Under the pieces are notes generated by a model. That model was not told the DNA's origin, did no database searches, and saw only the letters and a list, made by a program, of their open reading frames with translations. From NCBI GenBank assembly GCA_018296165.2, contig JACKQL020000029.1, positions 186,001 through 250,000 on the forward strand: a stretch of DNA of 64,000 bases, given 5' to 3'. Within the stretch, counting starts at the first letter, position 1. Each line of letters begins with the position of its first letter. Shown piece by piece: positions 1 to 11,281 of this stretch. Source of the DNA: Termitomyces sp. T153 (Eukaryota; Basidiomycota; Agaricomycetes; Agaricales; Lyophyllaceae). A program made the translations under genes and the position numbers.

Positions 1-907
1 ATCGACGCACCGGAGCATGTTTCGCTGCATAAACGCTTTGCGATCTGCCCGTTGTGTTTGTATCATTTACATCGACCGACCACCTCGAGCACTAGCACTG
101 AGTCTTGCTTGCATCCCTCCTACCGGTTTCTCTCCCACGTTTACTCTCATTGAAGGCCAATCCAATCGTGCTTACTGTTGATCTTGGACACTAGAAAACA
201 CTGAGCACAACAAATGGTGACTGCAACACTTCACGAGCGTTCAGTCCCGCCTGATACAAAATGACAATATTCATCTCTCTTAGATTCATGACCGTCATCA
301 TGAGCAAGTGTCGACCATGACGGGCTTGTCTCATAGATGGGACTGGTCATCATACATCTCTCTTATGCTGGCTGTGTTGTAATACGAGATTGCTTTCGAT
401 GGCAGCCATTAAGTAGCCTGACTTGAGTTGGCTGATTGATACTGGCAATTTATCTCCCAAGGTGTGCTCCATGAGAGGTTAGAAGTCACTACTCGGCTTC
501 AGAATGACGCGTACCTTAGCTGCCATGAGTCTGTCGTACTTACCGCTCAAAAGAATAAGCTATTGGCAGTATCACGTGAGTCTCGGACAGGATACACATT
601 GCTCGCAGGGTAGATATATACTTTTATCTGTGGTTGTCATCTGGTTTCTCTTTTTCGTTTCTTCTGAGCCTTCAGAAGGTGGTTAATTTCGTGCGTAACT
701 ACGTTGTCAACAAACACTCTGACGTAAATGAGTTCACCTCATGCCAGACATCATGCAATACTTACTCACTTCGTTTTGGTTCAACGTAGTAATTTTGTTT
801 TGTAGTTGGTGACTACTTGACCTATTCCATTTTGTAGTGAGTGACTACTTGACCTGTTCAACCCTCAATTGTTAATGGAAAGAAAGACACAAAAATTTCA
901 CAGAACA
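1..907. other. No gene seen
   Basis: No open frame with recognisable protein content, splice structure or RNA fold was found in this stretch. Only short frames of about 60 codons occur and none resembles a known family. Confidence 0.5.
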
Positions 908-1001
908 GCCCACCGCGAGGGTCGAACTCGCAGCCTTCAGATGTTTTAAGCCCTATGTGACCGTAAAAGTCTGACGCTCTGGCCGATTGAGCTAGGCGGG
1001 C
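908..1001 (-). tRNA. tRNA-Lys(UUU) with a 21-base intron
   Basis: Read on the minus strand the segment folds as a full cloverleaf. The 7-bp acceptor stem pairs GCCCGCC with GGTGGGC. A D arm carries the box A sequence TAGCTCAATCGG, and the T arm loop is GTTCGAC. The anticodon stem is TCAGA/TCTGA. The anticodon loop begins CTTTTA, giving anticodon TTT, and is interrupted after position 37 by an intron at about 943-963. The intron ends in TTAAAAC, which can pair with the anticodon, as in normal nuclear pre-tRNAs cut by the tRNA splicing endonuclease. Without the intron the tRNA is 73 bases. The CCA end is not encoded, as expected in eukaryotes. Confidence 0.93.
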
Positions 1002-1473
1002 TTATTCATTTTTAGCACATATGATATTCATATTTTTAATTCAGGGTCACAAACGCCTTCCAGTTTCTTCTAGTTTAGGTCTGATCATCCAGCTTCTGCC
1101 GCACTGCCGGGAAATAATCACTCATAAGTACGTATAACATTTATTACATTCCTAAGTAACATGCAGAATGAGGTTCATTTATGTATTTTCATCATGAGAC
1201 GATATCTATCGACTTGGTTCTGACTCATAAGACAGATTTTGTGAACTTCCTTTTGCTTGCCCTACCTATGAGAGCATTGCCGTGATGATATAAGGCAAAA
1301 GAAGTGAGTGTACGCGAGGAAGGGGAGAAATCTTGGCGGCTCATTCAAGGTGAACAACAATTGAACCGTTGGCAACTCTATCTCTGCGAGGTCGATACAC
1401 AAAGCAAGCGGCTATTAGCCTTACTGATTTCGTTCGGACCACAGGTTGTTCGGTGAACCGCCCAAGCTTTTTT

Positions 1474-2964
1474 CTAACATGACTTGGAGCAGGATCTGAT
1501 GCCCCTACACCTACCACAAGACTTGTGCATGACTGTTCGCTCGGCTACGCCACACTGCATTTCAGGTTGCACGTCAGCATTATATCTGGATTTTGAAAGA
1601 AACGCATGGGCAAGAAATACCTGCGGATAGCCACATATTCTCTTATATTTTCCAGGTGATATCAACTCCGTTTTGCACTCCTGAAGATAATTCATAGCTT
1701 GCATCCATCTTGTCCATACTGAGAAAAGTTTGCAGCCTTGGGGAATTGCTGTTTCTAGGGTCAAGATACTTTGAGATCCCAAGATCTGGCCAGCGGGCTT
1801 TGATACCACAGGAAAGACAGAATACACCATGATCTCTCTAAGCAAGAGCTCGCAGTACTTCCCGAGCCCGTTTGCATCCCAGTGATGTGCACCTTTTGAG
1901 TAGAGAGAGAACAAGAGCAGATCGGAGTAACTTGACAATCCAAGTATGATCTTGAGCAACCAAATGATGCGTCACCGAGAGTCTGAGGGAAACTGCAACG
2001 CACTCAATTATAAGACTTTCTTTTTCAGGTGCATGAGTCTCAGGAATGAGTAGCGAAGTAAAATAAGAAAGTACATGGCAGACATCACCCACAACTCCTT
2101 TGGTCTGAAGTGATTCATAGACACAAGTGATGTGAGTGAAAAGGGAATAATGGACATCCACAACGTAGGGATAACATTCCATCCACGATGCGCCTCCGTG
2201 AGCTGCCTGGTGAACAGGATGAAACATCTTTTTTGCGAGGTGAGCGTTATTGGAACCAAGAAAATCCACCAGCTCCTGTTGATTTGAGAACAAAGACTCG
2301 AGAATTGTCAAGAGGACGTGGCTTATACTGGCGAGATGATGTTTTGGAAGGATGTTGGGGTCGGGATCAGGCGGAAGAACACCTTGACGAATGTACATTT
2401 CAACTATTATCTTGAGAACACCTTTCGTCGATAGTATCTCGCCACCAACTGGACGGGATGGGTGGAAGAATGCTACCAACAGCCGTTCCAGAGAGTATAA
2501 AACAGTAAGCCTGTCTTGTGTTGATTCAGGAAAATCATCCCTGCCTGGGCATGTGACAAAATGATAGAGGAAATCGATTACTGGCCAGGATGGCAGAAGC
2601 ATCTTAGCGAATCCCAAATCAGTGGTCACCGCCACAAAAAGACCCTGTATTCCCAACAGAGCCATGTTAATGCGATCGTTATGTACGTGATAGTCTGAAT
2701 TCTTTATTCCATGGCCTGGTGGAAAGCCGGCAGGTAGTGGAGGGGTCTTGAAATGTTGTATCAAGAGAACTAAGATATGAGATTACAGTGACGGGGAGTT
2801 GTTTGATTGCACTCAATCTATGAGGTCAGGCAGATAGCGGATTGGATTTGCGAATGAAAGGTGAACTAGAACCTACAAGGACACTCATAAATCCTAGGCA
2901 CAAGACGTCGGGGATGCTTGAAACTTGCCTTAACTTCAGGTGGCAACAAAGCTGGTGAGCTCAT
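1474..2964 (-). pseudogene. MYND-type zinc-finger protein gene, apparently decayed
   Basis: An ATG at 2964 opens a frame (MSSPALLPPEV) resembling the N-termini of the large agaricomycete MYND-finger family. A probable intron (about 2868-2810) leads to further matching sequence. A 300-codon open frame (about 2770-1838) carries a helical body typical of the family. Near 1890-1915 the apparent homology jumps to another frame (1959-1474) without an obvious intron. That frame ends in CGRCRGIRSCSKSC, the first half of a MYND finger, followed at once by a TAG. The second half of the finger (normally DW..H...C) was not found downstream. The frame jump and the truncated finger suggest a broken gene, although an unusual intron could also explain them. 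Function in this family is unknown; MYND fingers bind proline-rich peptides. Confidence 0.5.
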
Positions 2965-3378
2965 CTTAGATAGTTTCAAATTGTGGCATCATGAACTGAG
3001 AGAAATACGACGATCGTCATAAAGTTGGGCGGCCCAGACTGAGTAAGACAAGGATGTGTCCACGAATAGGCTCTTCCCAACGTAGGAGTAACCTAGCTTG
3101 CACGCCTAACATCCATATCTGGTTTGACACGGATCAATTGACCCATACTTGATCGACTGTAGCATTCCTTGCGTCCGTGTCACGGGTACTCTTACTTATT
3201 CAACTCCTTTTTGATTGGCTACACGGCTTCTGACATTGAAGTTTCAGAAGACGCACATGACGTGCTAGAAGGCGTAAGATCGCGACCTCTGTAGAAGTAC
3301 GCAGGCGAAAAGACATCAAAACAACCTCCGACATGTACGAGTTGATTATCTTTCATGTTCCACAAGACGACGAGCTCT

Positions 3379-4228
3379 TCAAGACGATTCACTTTCTGCC
3401 TTTTTAGGCTCAACTCCCACCTGTAACCAAGGATAAGTCACATTGCCTACGCTAGAATATACATAAAGCTGATCCATGGGAACGACTCACCTTAGCAGCC
3501 TTCCTAGCTTCACCCAAGTCAGTGGGGCCCTCCGAACCGTTTTCTTGGAATGTTCCACTGGCATCCTTGCTGACCTCAGGTTCTTTTGGTACTGCGGGAG
3601 CCTCGGAGGCGGCCTCAGAGGTGGTTCCCTGGCTGACGGCATCAGCCTTGGGCACATCATCAGCCTTCCACCGACCAGACAAAATTAGCAACAAATTATC
3701 ACGAGTGGATATTAGGCGCACCGATGCGACAAGAGAATCCGCAATATTTACCTCTGTACCTTCATCGTCCTTCATCAAAACTGGCTCCGGCTCTGTTGTT
3801 ACCGTAGGTTCAGGTTCAGGTTCGGGCTCAGCTGGCTTAGCAACTGGTTCAAGAGCGTGTTTTTTGTGGCCAGGGAAGTCGTGCGCGTCATTGTGAACAT
3901 GCCCTGTATTTTTGCGGGCAGAAGGGGAAATGAGGTATAAGAACTGTCAAGGAATTTATAGACCTTAGTTAGATCTGCAGAGACGTTCTGTGTTACTTAC
4001 AGCGGGGCCAAAGAGGAGGGCAGACCCAATCTGTATTGCGCAATGAGACTTGGAGGAAATTATCAATAACGAAATGCAACACACTATCCAGGGTTTGTCC
4101 GATTTGGGGGTGGAAGCCGTATGTGAATTCAAACGACGCGCACCGGCACGGAACGTCGACGACGCGCTGCGCAGTGATGCACGGGCTGTCGACGTGAGGG
4201 ATTGACGGGCAGCAGCGACAAATGACAT
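3379..4228 (-). CDS. Small mitochondrial single-pass membrane protein, function unknown
   Basis: Five exons join in frame: 4228-4085, 4030-4001, 3943-3752, 3664-3491 and 3420-3379. They give about 193 residues with normal GT..AG introns. The N-terminal 45 residues are rich in Arg, Ser and Ala without acidic residues, like a mitochondrial presequence. A single hydrophobic segment follows (WIIGSALLFGPAFLYLI, about residues 47-63). Next come a His/Asp-rich stretch (about residues 70-85), a run of alternating Pro-Glu, and a low-complexity acidic tail ending AESESS. The start was placed at ATG 4228 because the frame upstream has only a GTG. I recognise no catalytic domain. The architecture suggests an inner-membrane protein with a long disordered tail; that location is inference. 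Confidence 0.72.
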
Positions 4229-4773
4229 AGATGACGAGGATTTGGTAGGAGCGTCGGCCTTCAACTTTTCAAACACCGGGTCAGACCGGCACTTGATGAC
4301 GTGAAGCCTCCATTCAACGTCGGCATCAACAGTGACCTCAACATTACATACTCGCTCGACGGTTTATAACGCTGTTCTTTCTAACTATTGTCAAGCCTCA
4401 AGCGCGCGAAATTCTGAGTTGCTCTTGAGTCTAGCCTTTACATCCATATCATGCATTGTTTTAGATCACTTCTCGTCGCCAGAAGACAAAAAATATCTCT
4501 GTTGTTGTTGCTGCTGTTTCATTCTAGTTATGTTTTGGTTAATAACAAAGATGCAAGTCGCTTGTTTTTTCGTGCTGTCTCTGTGAATCCCTTGCCTGCG
4601 ACTATTATGATCCTCTAATCTAAGTTTTTTTTTCGAATTAACATCGCAAGCGAACTGCTAGATGACCGAAGGTACACAAAAACACAAAAACAACATGATA
4701 ACGACAGGTCAAAACCACGGACTCGGCACAAGTAAAAACCACAGGAAGCAGACCAGCGTCATGAAGACTTTCC
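4229..4773. other. Intergenic: upstream region of the mitochondrial gene and 3' side of the homeodomain gene
   Basis: The 545 bases between two minus-strand genes should hold the 3' UTR of the homeodomain gene and the promoter of the mitochondrial-protein gene. A short TTG/CTG run lies near 4500-4520. No gene is visible. Confidence 0.5.
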
Positions 4774-6426
4774 TCATGATGCATAATCCCAGTTCAGTCC
4801 TAGCTGTGAAGCAAATACGAGTCCCATAGCCGCTTGAAAAGGATCTTCTTCCGCGAGTTGTGGGTCCAGCAAGCGACTCATCATCTCGTCCATCGAGAGG
4901 CTTTCGTCGGGGAATGGTCTGAGAACATCAAGGTACTTCAAAGGTGCTGTGGTAGAATCAAAGAGAGAGCTAGTCTGATCATCAAATCGAGTCTCATTTT
5001 CATTTTGTCCGACAGGCGATAATTCAGGCAATCCAGTCATATTTGGAACGAAAGAGTGTTGTTGGGAAGTTTGAATCCAAGTTGCGATCGAGGTCGGAAT
5101 AGCACCATCATCACTAGTTGTAGATTGGATTAATCGTCGAGCTCTTGTAATTTCCAGATTGGTAGTGGTAAACAAAGGCGGCAGATTCCGTGGTCCAGCA
5201 GAACGAAGCTTGGATGATGCATGACGTGCAATCTGAGGATACATTGGTTGGTTTTCCTTGCTATTCCTATCGCCTTGTGCCTGCGGTGTTCCAAAAGGGG
5301 CTTGAGAGTAGTGAAACAGATGAGAAGCCGGGACTGTGTTCCAGTCTAGAGGCAGCAGCGGTCGAAGAGGGCGATCAATGCGGGGGACGAACTTTGGTTG
5401 AGCAGAAAACGAAGGGTGTGGATTGGGGGTATTGGATCTGTTGAGTCCTTGGGGTTTCTGTGAGGTTGTTTTGTGGTCCTTACTACCTCCTTGAGGGCTC
5501 TCTATAGGGTTTGAATCCTGCCAAGGATACACACAACCAAGGCGTGGGCCGGCAGTTTCAGCAGAGAGCATTTTGGAATTGTGATCGGTACTGAGAGAGG
5601 TCTTAGAGTCAGATGCGATTGCATTCGAGACTGTAGCCAGAGTAGGACGCCTGGCCGAGGGACACGGACTGAAAGCTTCAAAAGGCTGAGAGTCTATGGT
5701 GATTGTAGAGGGATGAATCAAGTCATTCTGATTAGGAGTTTTCGGCTTGTAAATCACAGGTACCATCTCGCGCAATATGAAAGTCGATGTCGGAGAAGCT
5801 CGGTCAGCTGGCTGGGGCTGAGCTTCGAAGAGATGCTGTTCGGAAGACGATGGTCCCGAGCGGGAAGCCAGAGGCGCACATATAAATGGAGGCTTGAGGG
5901 GACTTGTAGGATGCATATGGGGGTATGGAGTCGAATCGCTCGTTCGTTTCTTTGTTGATTTCCTGGCCGTCTTCTTAGTTGACTTCTGCGAGGGTACGGG
6001 TTTTTGTTCAAGCTCTGAATCAACTGGCGGTACAAGACTATCCGAGAGAGTAGGTTCGACGTGTTCCGTTTTGAAATCAGCAATTTCCTGAATAGACATC
6101 GCTGTCGCTGTCGTTGTGTCTTCGTGACCCCCGGCCCTCTCAGTCGTCTTAGTCTGATTCTTGATGCACTTGGATGCAACGGCTACCTTTTTACGCTGTC
6201 GTGTAAACCATGAAGCGATCCACTTGGGTGGGCTTATCTTATAAAGTAAGCACAATGCATATCATCAGATGGATACATACAGGCCAGTGGCTTCGCTGAG
6301 GGCCGCGAGGTGGTGTTTAGAAGAGATATCGGACACAACGAATCCAGCTATGAGGATATCTATTTGTTCCTTTGTAGCTCTTAAGAAGCTGGGCTTTTTG
6401 CGTTCTGGAAGCGGAACGACATCCAT
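4774..6426 (-). CDS. Homeodomain transcription factor with non-canonical recognition helix
   Basis: Two exons (6426-6281 and 6232-4774) flank a 48-base intron with donor GTATGT. They encode about 534 residues. The homeodomain lies at about residues 8-64: helices 1 and 2 are in exon 1 (ATKEQIDILIAGF and KHHLAALSEATG). The splice junction rebuilds GLPPKWIASWFTRQRKK, the third helix. Spacing from Phe20 to Trp48 fits a typical 60-residue, non-TALE homeodomain. Position 51, nearly always Asn, is Arg here. The rest is Ser/Thr/Pro-rich and probably disordered, with a basic patch (TKKTARKSTKKR) and an acidic, hydrophobic C-terminus that could activate transcription. The start was set at ATG 6426 because the upstream frame offers only TTG. 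It is not flanked by the usual mating-type A neighbours, so a mating role is not supported. Confidence 0.85.
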
Positions 6427-7172
6427 GGAGGAAGAAGAGCAGACCACAGCCAAACAACAACATTTCTGCGGTCACCAATTATCACAAGTTACCACTCTCG
6501 CTTGTGTACCAGCTCAATATGTTTCAACATCGAAGAATACGCCGCAAACTACCGACCCATATGGTCAAGAGTATGTACATCTACGGAGATTATATAACCT
6601 GGGGCAGACCGACCTGCAGGAGTCTCTGCTCCTCTTAACCATCTCGCACCTACCTGATACAGTGATTGAAAGAATGATTTTGATGCCTATTTCGTCGGAT
6701 GGGGATGGACCGGTATATTCGTTGTACGGACCATGCTGAATCCTGACGATCATAACCAAATTCAGTTCATCATCTCCGCTCACCGAAGCCCTCACGATGA
6801 CGCATGACGAATGGATAGGAAACGCGTCCAGCCTTAGTCAAGAGATTTCACTCCTCGGAGAACTCCACAGAATTTTCAGAAATGATGCTCGATTGAGCAA
6901 ATTTCATCTTGTTCATCTCCTTGCTATACATCAAATTCTGTCGATAAGGCCTCGGCTCTGCAGTCAGATTCAATCGCTCTTCTGATCTTTAAAGTAAGAT
7001 TGGGCAGTTCCCCTCTCTCCAAGGATGCTGGTTTTTCCTCCCTAAGCTTGAGGATTTCCTGCAACCCAAAGAAACACAAATCTTGTTATCTCAAGAAAAA
7101 TGAGTGCTTAGCGCTATTAAATAGTATGCGATAAACATCGAACTTTGAAGGCGCTGGAAAAAGCACAACGTC
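6427..7172. other. Intergenic, no gene supported
   Basis: This stretch lies upstream of the homeodomain gene and downstream of the WD40 gene. Frames of 60-75 codons occur on both strands but show no family similarity or splice continuity. It probably holds the homeodomain gene promoter and the 3' UTR of the WD40 gene. Confidence 0.45.
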
Positions 7173-8632
7173 TTACAAGCGCCACCGCCGTACTACCGCA
7201 TCATCTCCAGCACTCCATATGTCCTGCGCACCTGCCGTGGTTTCTCGTACGCAAACCGATCGTACAGGATCGCAATCGCCGCCTACAAGCTCAACCGCCA
7301 CGCCTGGACCATCCGGTAGCACATTCGCCACATATGGTAGCCCGTCTGAAGTCGCTACCACCAGATTTGCCTTGTTACCTCTGAGGAATGCCAGATCTTC
7401 TACCCCAGAATCACCCTCTCCGCGTTTGAAACTCGTCACGGTAGTGCTCGTCAATCGTGTGTCGTAGATACTGACAATTCCTTTACTTGAACCCACCGCA
7501 AGGAAATGATGGGAGGTGTTGTGAGCTAAAGCAGCCGCGCCGCCGTGATTTCGGGCTGTTGGAGTTTGAATCACGCTGTTGTTTGCTCGTAGGTCAAAGA
7601 GCTGGACAGAGCCATCTTGAAGTCCACAATAGACGGTCACTCCTTCAACTAAAGATTGTGGATCAGATACGGGTGAGATGGAAGCAAGAGTGGCAGACAA
7701 AATGGGCTGAGTGGATTGTGATGGGATGGAAGCAAGAACTGTGCTTGAAGGGATGTCCCATAACTTCAGTGAACCATCGAGTGAGGCCGAGAGGACGTTT
7801 CGGCCAGGGCCAATCATAACGGTTGATGTGATGGGCCGAGTATGAGCACGGAGAATACGAACAGGTGTCAGTCGCGTGCTTGTTGTAACGTTAGGAGACG
7901 GTTCAGGAAGGTCAGCAGGTAGGACTGTGAGAGAAAAATCAGCGCCTGAGGATAGTAGGACTCGTGAAGAGGGAAAAAATTGGAGGTGAGTTGCAGTGCT
8001 TAGGTGTGGACGAGAAACGGCGCGTTCAGAGATGGTAGGTGTCGTTTTCTGGGCGAGGCTATATTTCAAAAAGGAAGAGGCAGGGGTGGTTGGGTAGAGA
8101 AATATAGATCCATCGAGGAAACCAGTGGCCAAACGCGAAGAGTCGGGGGCTACATCAAACGCGGTGATTCTCTGGGGCTGCACGAACCAGGATCTTATCG
8201 GTTTTCCTTGTACGATGGCCAAAAACGACTTACTCGCTGAGGATTCGAACGCTCGAGGTCAAAATACTCTTGTATAGGTGGAAGTACTGGTGTTTTGTGC
8301 ATCCCCAGACTTTCACACGAAACGACGTATTTCTGTCCAGGTTCAGACGCGTCAACGTCATGAAAGAGTATCAACTTCGAGCAGTCGCTTACCCCATCAT
8401 CAGCTTGGTTAAGCATAAGATCGCCTTCAATTACGGATGTTACAACTCGATCCCTGTCTTTCGCATGAAGCTCAGCCCTGATCTTGGCATGTACAGACGG
8501 ATGTGAAGCTTTGTAACAAGAGATCCAGAATGTTTCAGAGGGAACAACTCCCGAAAAAACATCCTGTATCACAGTAGGATATGTAGGATCAATTGTGACC
8601 ACAGGAAGAGTAATCGGATCCGGAGACACCAT
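7173..8632 (-). CDS. PAAF1/Rpn14-like WD40 proteasome-assembly factor
   Basis: Exon 1 (8632-8234) and exon 2 (8177-7173) join in phase across a 56-base intron (donor GTAAGT, acceptor GTGCAG). The product is 467 residues. The C-terminal two thirds is a beta-propeller with recognisable WD repeats: GSLKLWD, GSVQLFD, GIVSIYD and a final VVRRWRL. The N-terminal region, with a distinct non-WD segment before the repeats, resembles proteasomal ATPase-associated factor 1 and yeast Rpn14. Those proteins chaperone assembly of the 19S regulatory particle base by binding Rpt ATPases in the cytosol or nucleus. Length and repeat layout fit that family. Identification is by pattern recognition; another WD40 family cannot be excluded. 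Confidence 0.72.
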
Positions 8633-9037
8633 AGGACGCGGTGAAACGAAGGCAAGTATTGGTAATACATAGTATTCTTGCGAACGACCACGCGCTAATC
8701 ACATGATGATATTAATATTTTGAAGATGGTTACTCACTCGCGCTCACCTTGCCATTTCCTGTCGATATCCTAGCACAGGAAGACTCATTCAATTTTCCGC
8801 TTTTTATGCTCTTATTGGCTACTCAGATATATCCAATGCAATGTAATCGTCAACTCCCTGTAGCATGGATAGTAGATTTGCGACCGGACGGCGAATCTAC
8901 TGCCACCTGCACTACGACTCAGCACTAGTCACCTGACCCACTACTATCCACGAAAATGCCCCTTCACGATCAAGACTTGTTGTTAAGGTCCAAAGGATTG
9001 GTACCTTCAATTTATAAATAAACTATCAACAAATCAT
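8633..9037. other. Intergenic
   Basis: About 400 bases between the WD40 gene start and the secreted-protein stop. No gene is seen. It should contain the promoter of the WD40 gene. Confidence 0.45.
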
Positions 9038-9891
9038 TTAAGAAAGGATATCCAGAGTATACTGACCGCATTTTGACTCGTGAACCTCGTATCGTGGAGG
9101 CTGGCCATCAGGAACAAGCTGTGTGATTGCGACACCGGTGTACCACTAATTTCACCAGACAGGTGAGAGGTCCTATAGTCCGTAGATCTGCATGAAGGAC
9201 GTACAATGTAATGTCCATTGACCCGACTTCCATAGTTGACTTGGACGTTACCCGTCTGCGAATGGAAGTTGTACCCTGCAGTCAAGATCGCTTGCCTGCC
9301 CGGTGGGACATCGTATTGGATCTGTTTAGTGGTCTGACTCTCTTTGGTCGTTGATGATGATATTCCTCCACCAATCGAGAAACCTGATCCGAAGGTGATA
9401 CCTATGTTCGTATCGACCGATGTCGTGGTTGAAACCGAAGTGCTTCCACCGAGGGTGACAGTAGTGGGCGTGGTTCCACCAGCACAGCTGATGCCTCCAA
9501 TTAATATCCGCGGGACAAGAAGAGATGGCCTCTACATACTTGAGCTGGGCATTACCAACATTCTGAAAAATCACTTTGTCTGGATTATGTTTAATATTAA
9601 TCTACATAGTGTGTCTAGGAGTTAGCAAACCGACATATCGCAGAGGACTAAGTGATTACCAGGGTACATCTGTCGGCGCGTTTGACGTTGGGAGACCCTA
9701 AAAGATATGTTACAACTTCGAACGGCACAGTGAGGTCTGACGATAACCATACCTGCGTTACCAGGACAGGAAAGAAGGAAGTCCTTGTCGGTTATCTTTT
9801 TGTTGTCACGAGAAACAAGATGGTTCCTGTAGTGCGCAGGAAAAGCTTGAACAAGGGTAGGAAGAAGGGTCAAGAGGGCGACGAAATGCAT
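9038..9891 (-). CDS. Small secreted Thr/Gly-rich protein of an uncharacterised agaricomycete family
   Basis: Five exons (9891-9753, 9697-9660, 9601-9540, 9487-9205, 9118-9038) keep frame and give about 200 residues. The N-terminus (MHFVALLTLLPTLVQA) is a clear signal peptide. Next come a dibasic-rich linker and a Cys-containing segment (DRCTL). A central region carries alternating Thr/Ser and Gly residues (TVTLGGSTSVSTTT, GSGFSIGGGISSS), consistent with beta-strands. A conserved block follows: PPGRQAILTAGYNFHSQTG. The last exon ends with a Cys (ESKCGQ). The acceptor of exon 4 was chosen to make LNCAGG; the last intron was chosen because reading through gives a tail unlike the family. The beta-rich, alternating pattern vaguely recalls beta-pore-forming folds, but that is not established and no function is known. 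Confidence 0.72.
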
Positions 9892-10146
9892 GGATTACTT
9901 ATAGGAACTGAAATGAACGACCTGCGTTTTCAGTCGGTGGTGGAACCTGTTCTCAGAACTTGGTGCAGCAAACAAGCAGTCGTTTTGTCCTTTTATAATA
10001 GAATAGATCGTGCTCAGGTTCCATCGGAGTCTTGTGTCCGAAACGTTGCTAATGCGACAGGATTACACCAGGAGTGACTCCTGTACACAATCAAAACTCC
10101 CGTGATTGTTCACTTCTTGCATATCTGCTGCACAAGTTACTCGATA

Positions 10147-10488
10147 TTACGGCAGCCATCCGATGATCGACAGTCGACGGAAGCTCGTAAGTGAAAACTT
10201 CAGCTGAGAGCCCAGTGTACGTATACAGAGATTGCATCGCCGCCAGAGAAGTACCTCAAGGTTCTTTGGCAAATCGCGGAGTGAGCAACCTAAGCGACCC
10301 TCCTCATCAGCTACCAATTGGAGGTTATGAAACCTACATGCGGCTCTGAAACATGGAAGGGTCGTCTGGAAGCACGGATCAAATGGCGAGCTGACAATCC
10401 GCAGAAAGTAGATGGATAACCGGGGCCCGCGTGTACCGTTGTCGACCAGGGTCAGGTCTATTTTCTCCTTCCGCCTCTCCATTTTCAA
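10147..10488 (-). CDS. Possible fragment of an F-box/LRR-like protein
   Basis: A 113-codon frame contains leucine-rich sequence (LRDLPKNLEVLLWRRCNL) and ends FRRLSIIGWLP. This is reminiscent of the leucine-rich C-terminal part of agaricomycete F-box proteins. No F-box and no convincing upstream exons were found. It may be the decayed end of such a gene or chance. Confidence 0.25.
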   Translation of the reverse strand: MKMERRKEKIDLTLVDNGTRGPRLSIYFLRIVSSPFDPCFQTTLPCFRAACRFHNLQLVADEEGRLGCSLRDLPKNLEVLLWRRCNLCIRTLGSQLKFSLTSFRRLSIIGWLP

Positions 10489-10800
10489 TTGATGGGGTCT
10501 TTATGTCGATACTATTTGTCACACTAAGTTTGGTCACAAAATCGCTATTCCGAACAGTATTGTCTAGTTGAAATATGTTTTATCTACCTGACACACCGGA
10601 AGTGTATTGAGAGTTTACAATAACAATTTCGTCGGAATCTTGTGTATATCTTACATGAGAGGAATGTTTTTTTTTTCCACCCAGACTTGCCATCTCTTCG
10701 AGGCTTAAGCTCATAATCTCCAATTTTATGAAGACCGATCAAGGTAACAAAGACTGTGTCTTTTAAATCGAGCATTCCGCACAACAAAATTACGCCTCAT

Positions 10801-11250
10801 CACCTGGTTGTCCCACCTAACCCATCTCATAAGAGGGGGAGGAAGGGGGGCACCTACACGTCGATATAGGTAATTCCTGAATAAATACTGGTAACTTTTT
10901 TTAAAAAAGTACTATATTCCGGGAGAAGCCGGCGGCGTTGTCATGGACGTTGACAGGCCATCTGTCAACGTGGTTTGGCGCTGTCAGTGGCGCTGTCAAT
11001 GCGCCTCTCAACGCTGCTCACGACGAGCTCAAATATGTACTAAAAAATGAGAGAAAATAAGAGAAGCTATCTCATGTCATCAAACGGGCTTCTTCAGGCC
11101 CCTGTCCGGTCTGTTCGCAGACCTTTCCCATCATCAACATGACGTTTGATGGACCCTGCCACCTTGGCACTGTGATCGTTGATGCCGGAACCTTTGTGCT
11201 CGTCGTCGCCCACGATGACCACAGTATCTTTCAGAATCACGCAAAAAATT
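10801..11250. repeat. Left copy of a duplicated repeat of about 0.5 kb, CpG-retaining
   Basis: This segment matches 14933-15450 in direct orientation over nearly its full length. The match starts at CACCT(A/G)GTTGTCCCACCTAACC and ends near TTCA(G/A)AATCA. The left copy keeps its CpGs where the right copy has TpG or CpA, for example TCAATGCGCCTCTCAACG here against TCAATGCACCTCTCAATG there. Each copy also carries a weak internal duplication built around CCCA(C/T)GATGA. The adjoining transposase remnant is CpG-depleted, so this copy probably arrived later or was protected. Confidence 0.8.
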
Positions 11251-11281
11251 CAAGAAAAATAAGGGAAAATGACAAATATGA

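Noticed and set aside
4774..6426. The homeodomain gene as part of a mating-type A locus
   Set aside because: There is no second, divergent homeodomain gene, no mitochondrial intermediate peptidase and no beta-flanking gene nearby, so only a single homeodomain regulator is claimed.
6269..6739. 156-codon plus-strand frame upstream of the homeodomain gene
   Set aside because: It overlaps exon 1 of the homeodomain gene on the other strand, and the rest has no family similarity or splice sites.
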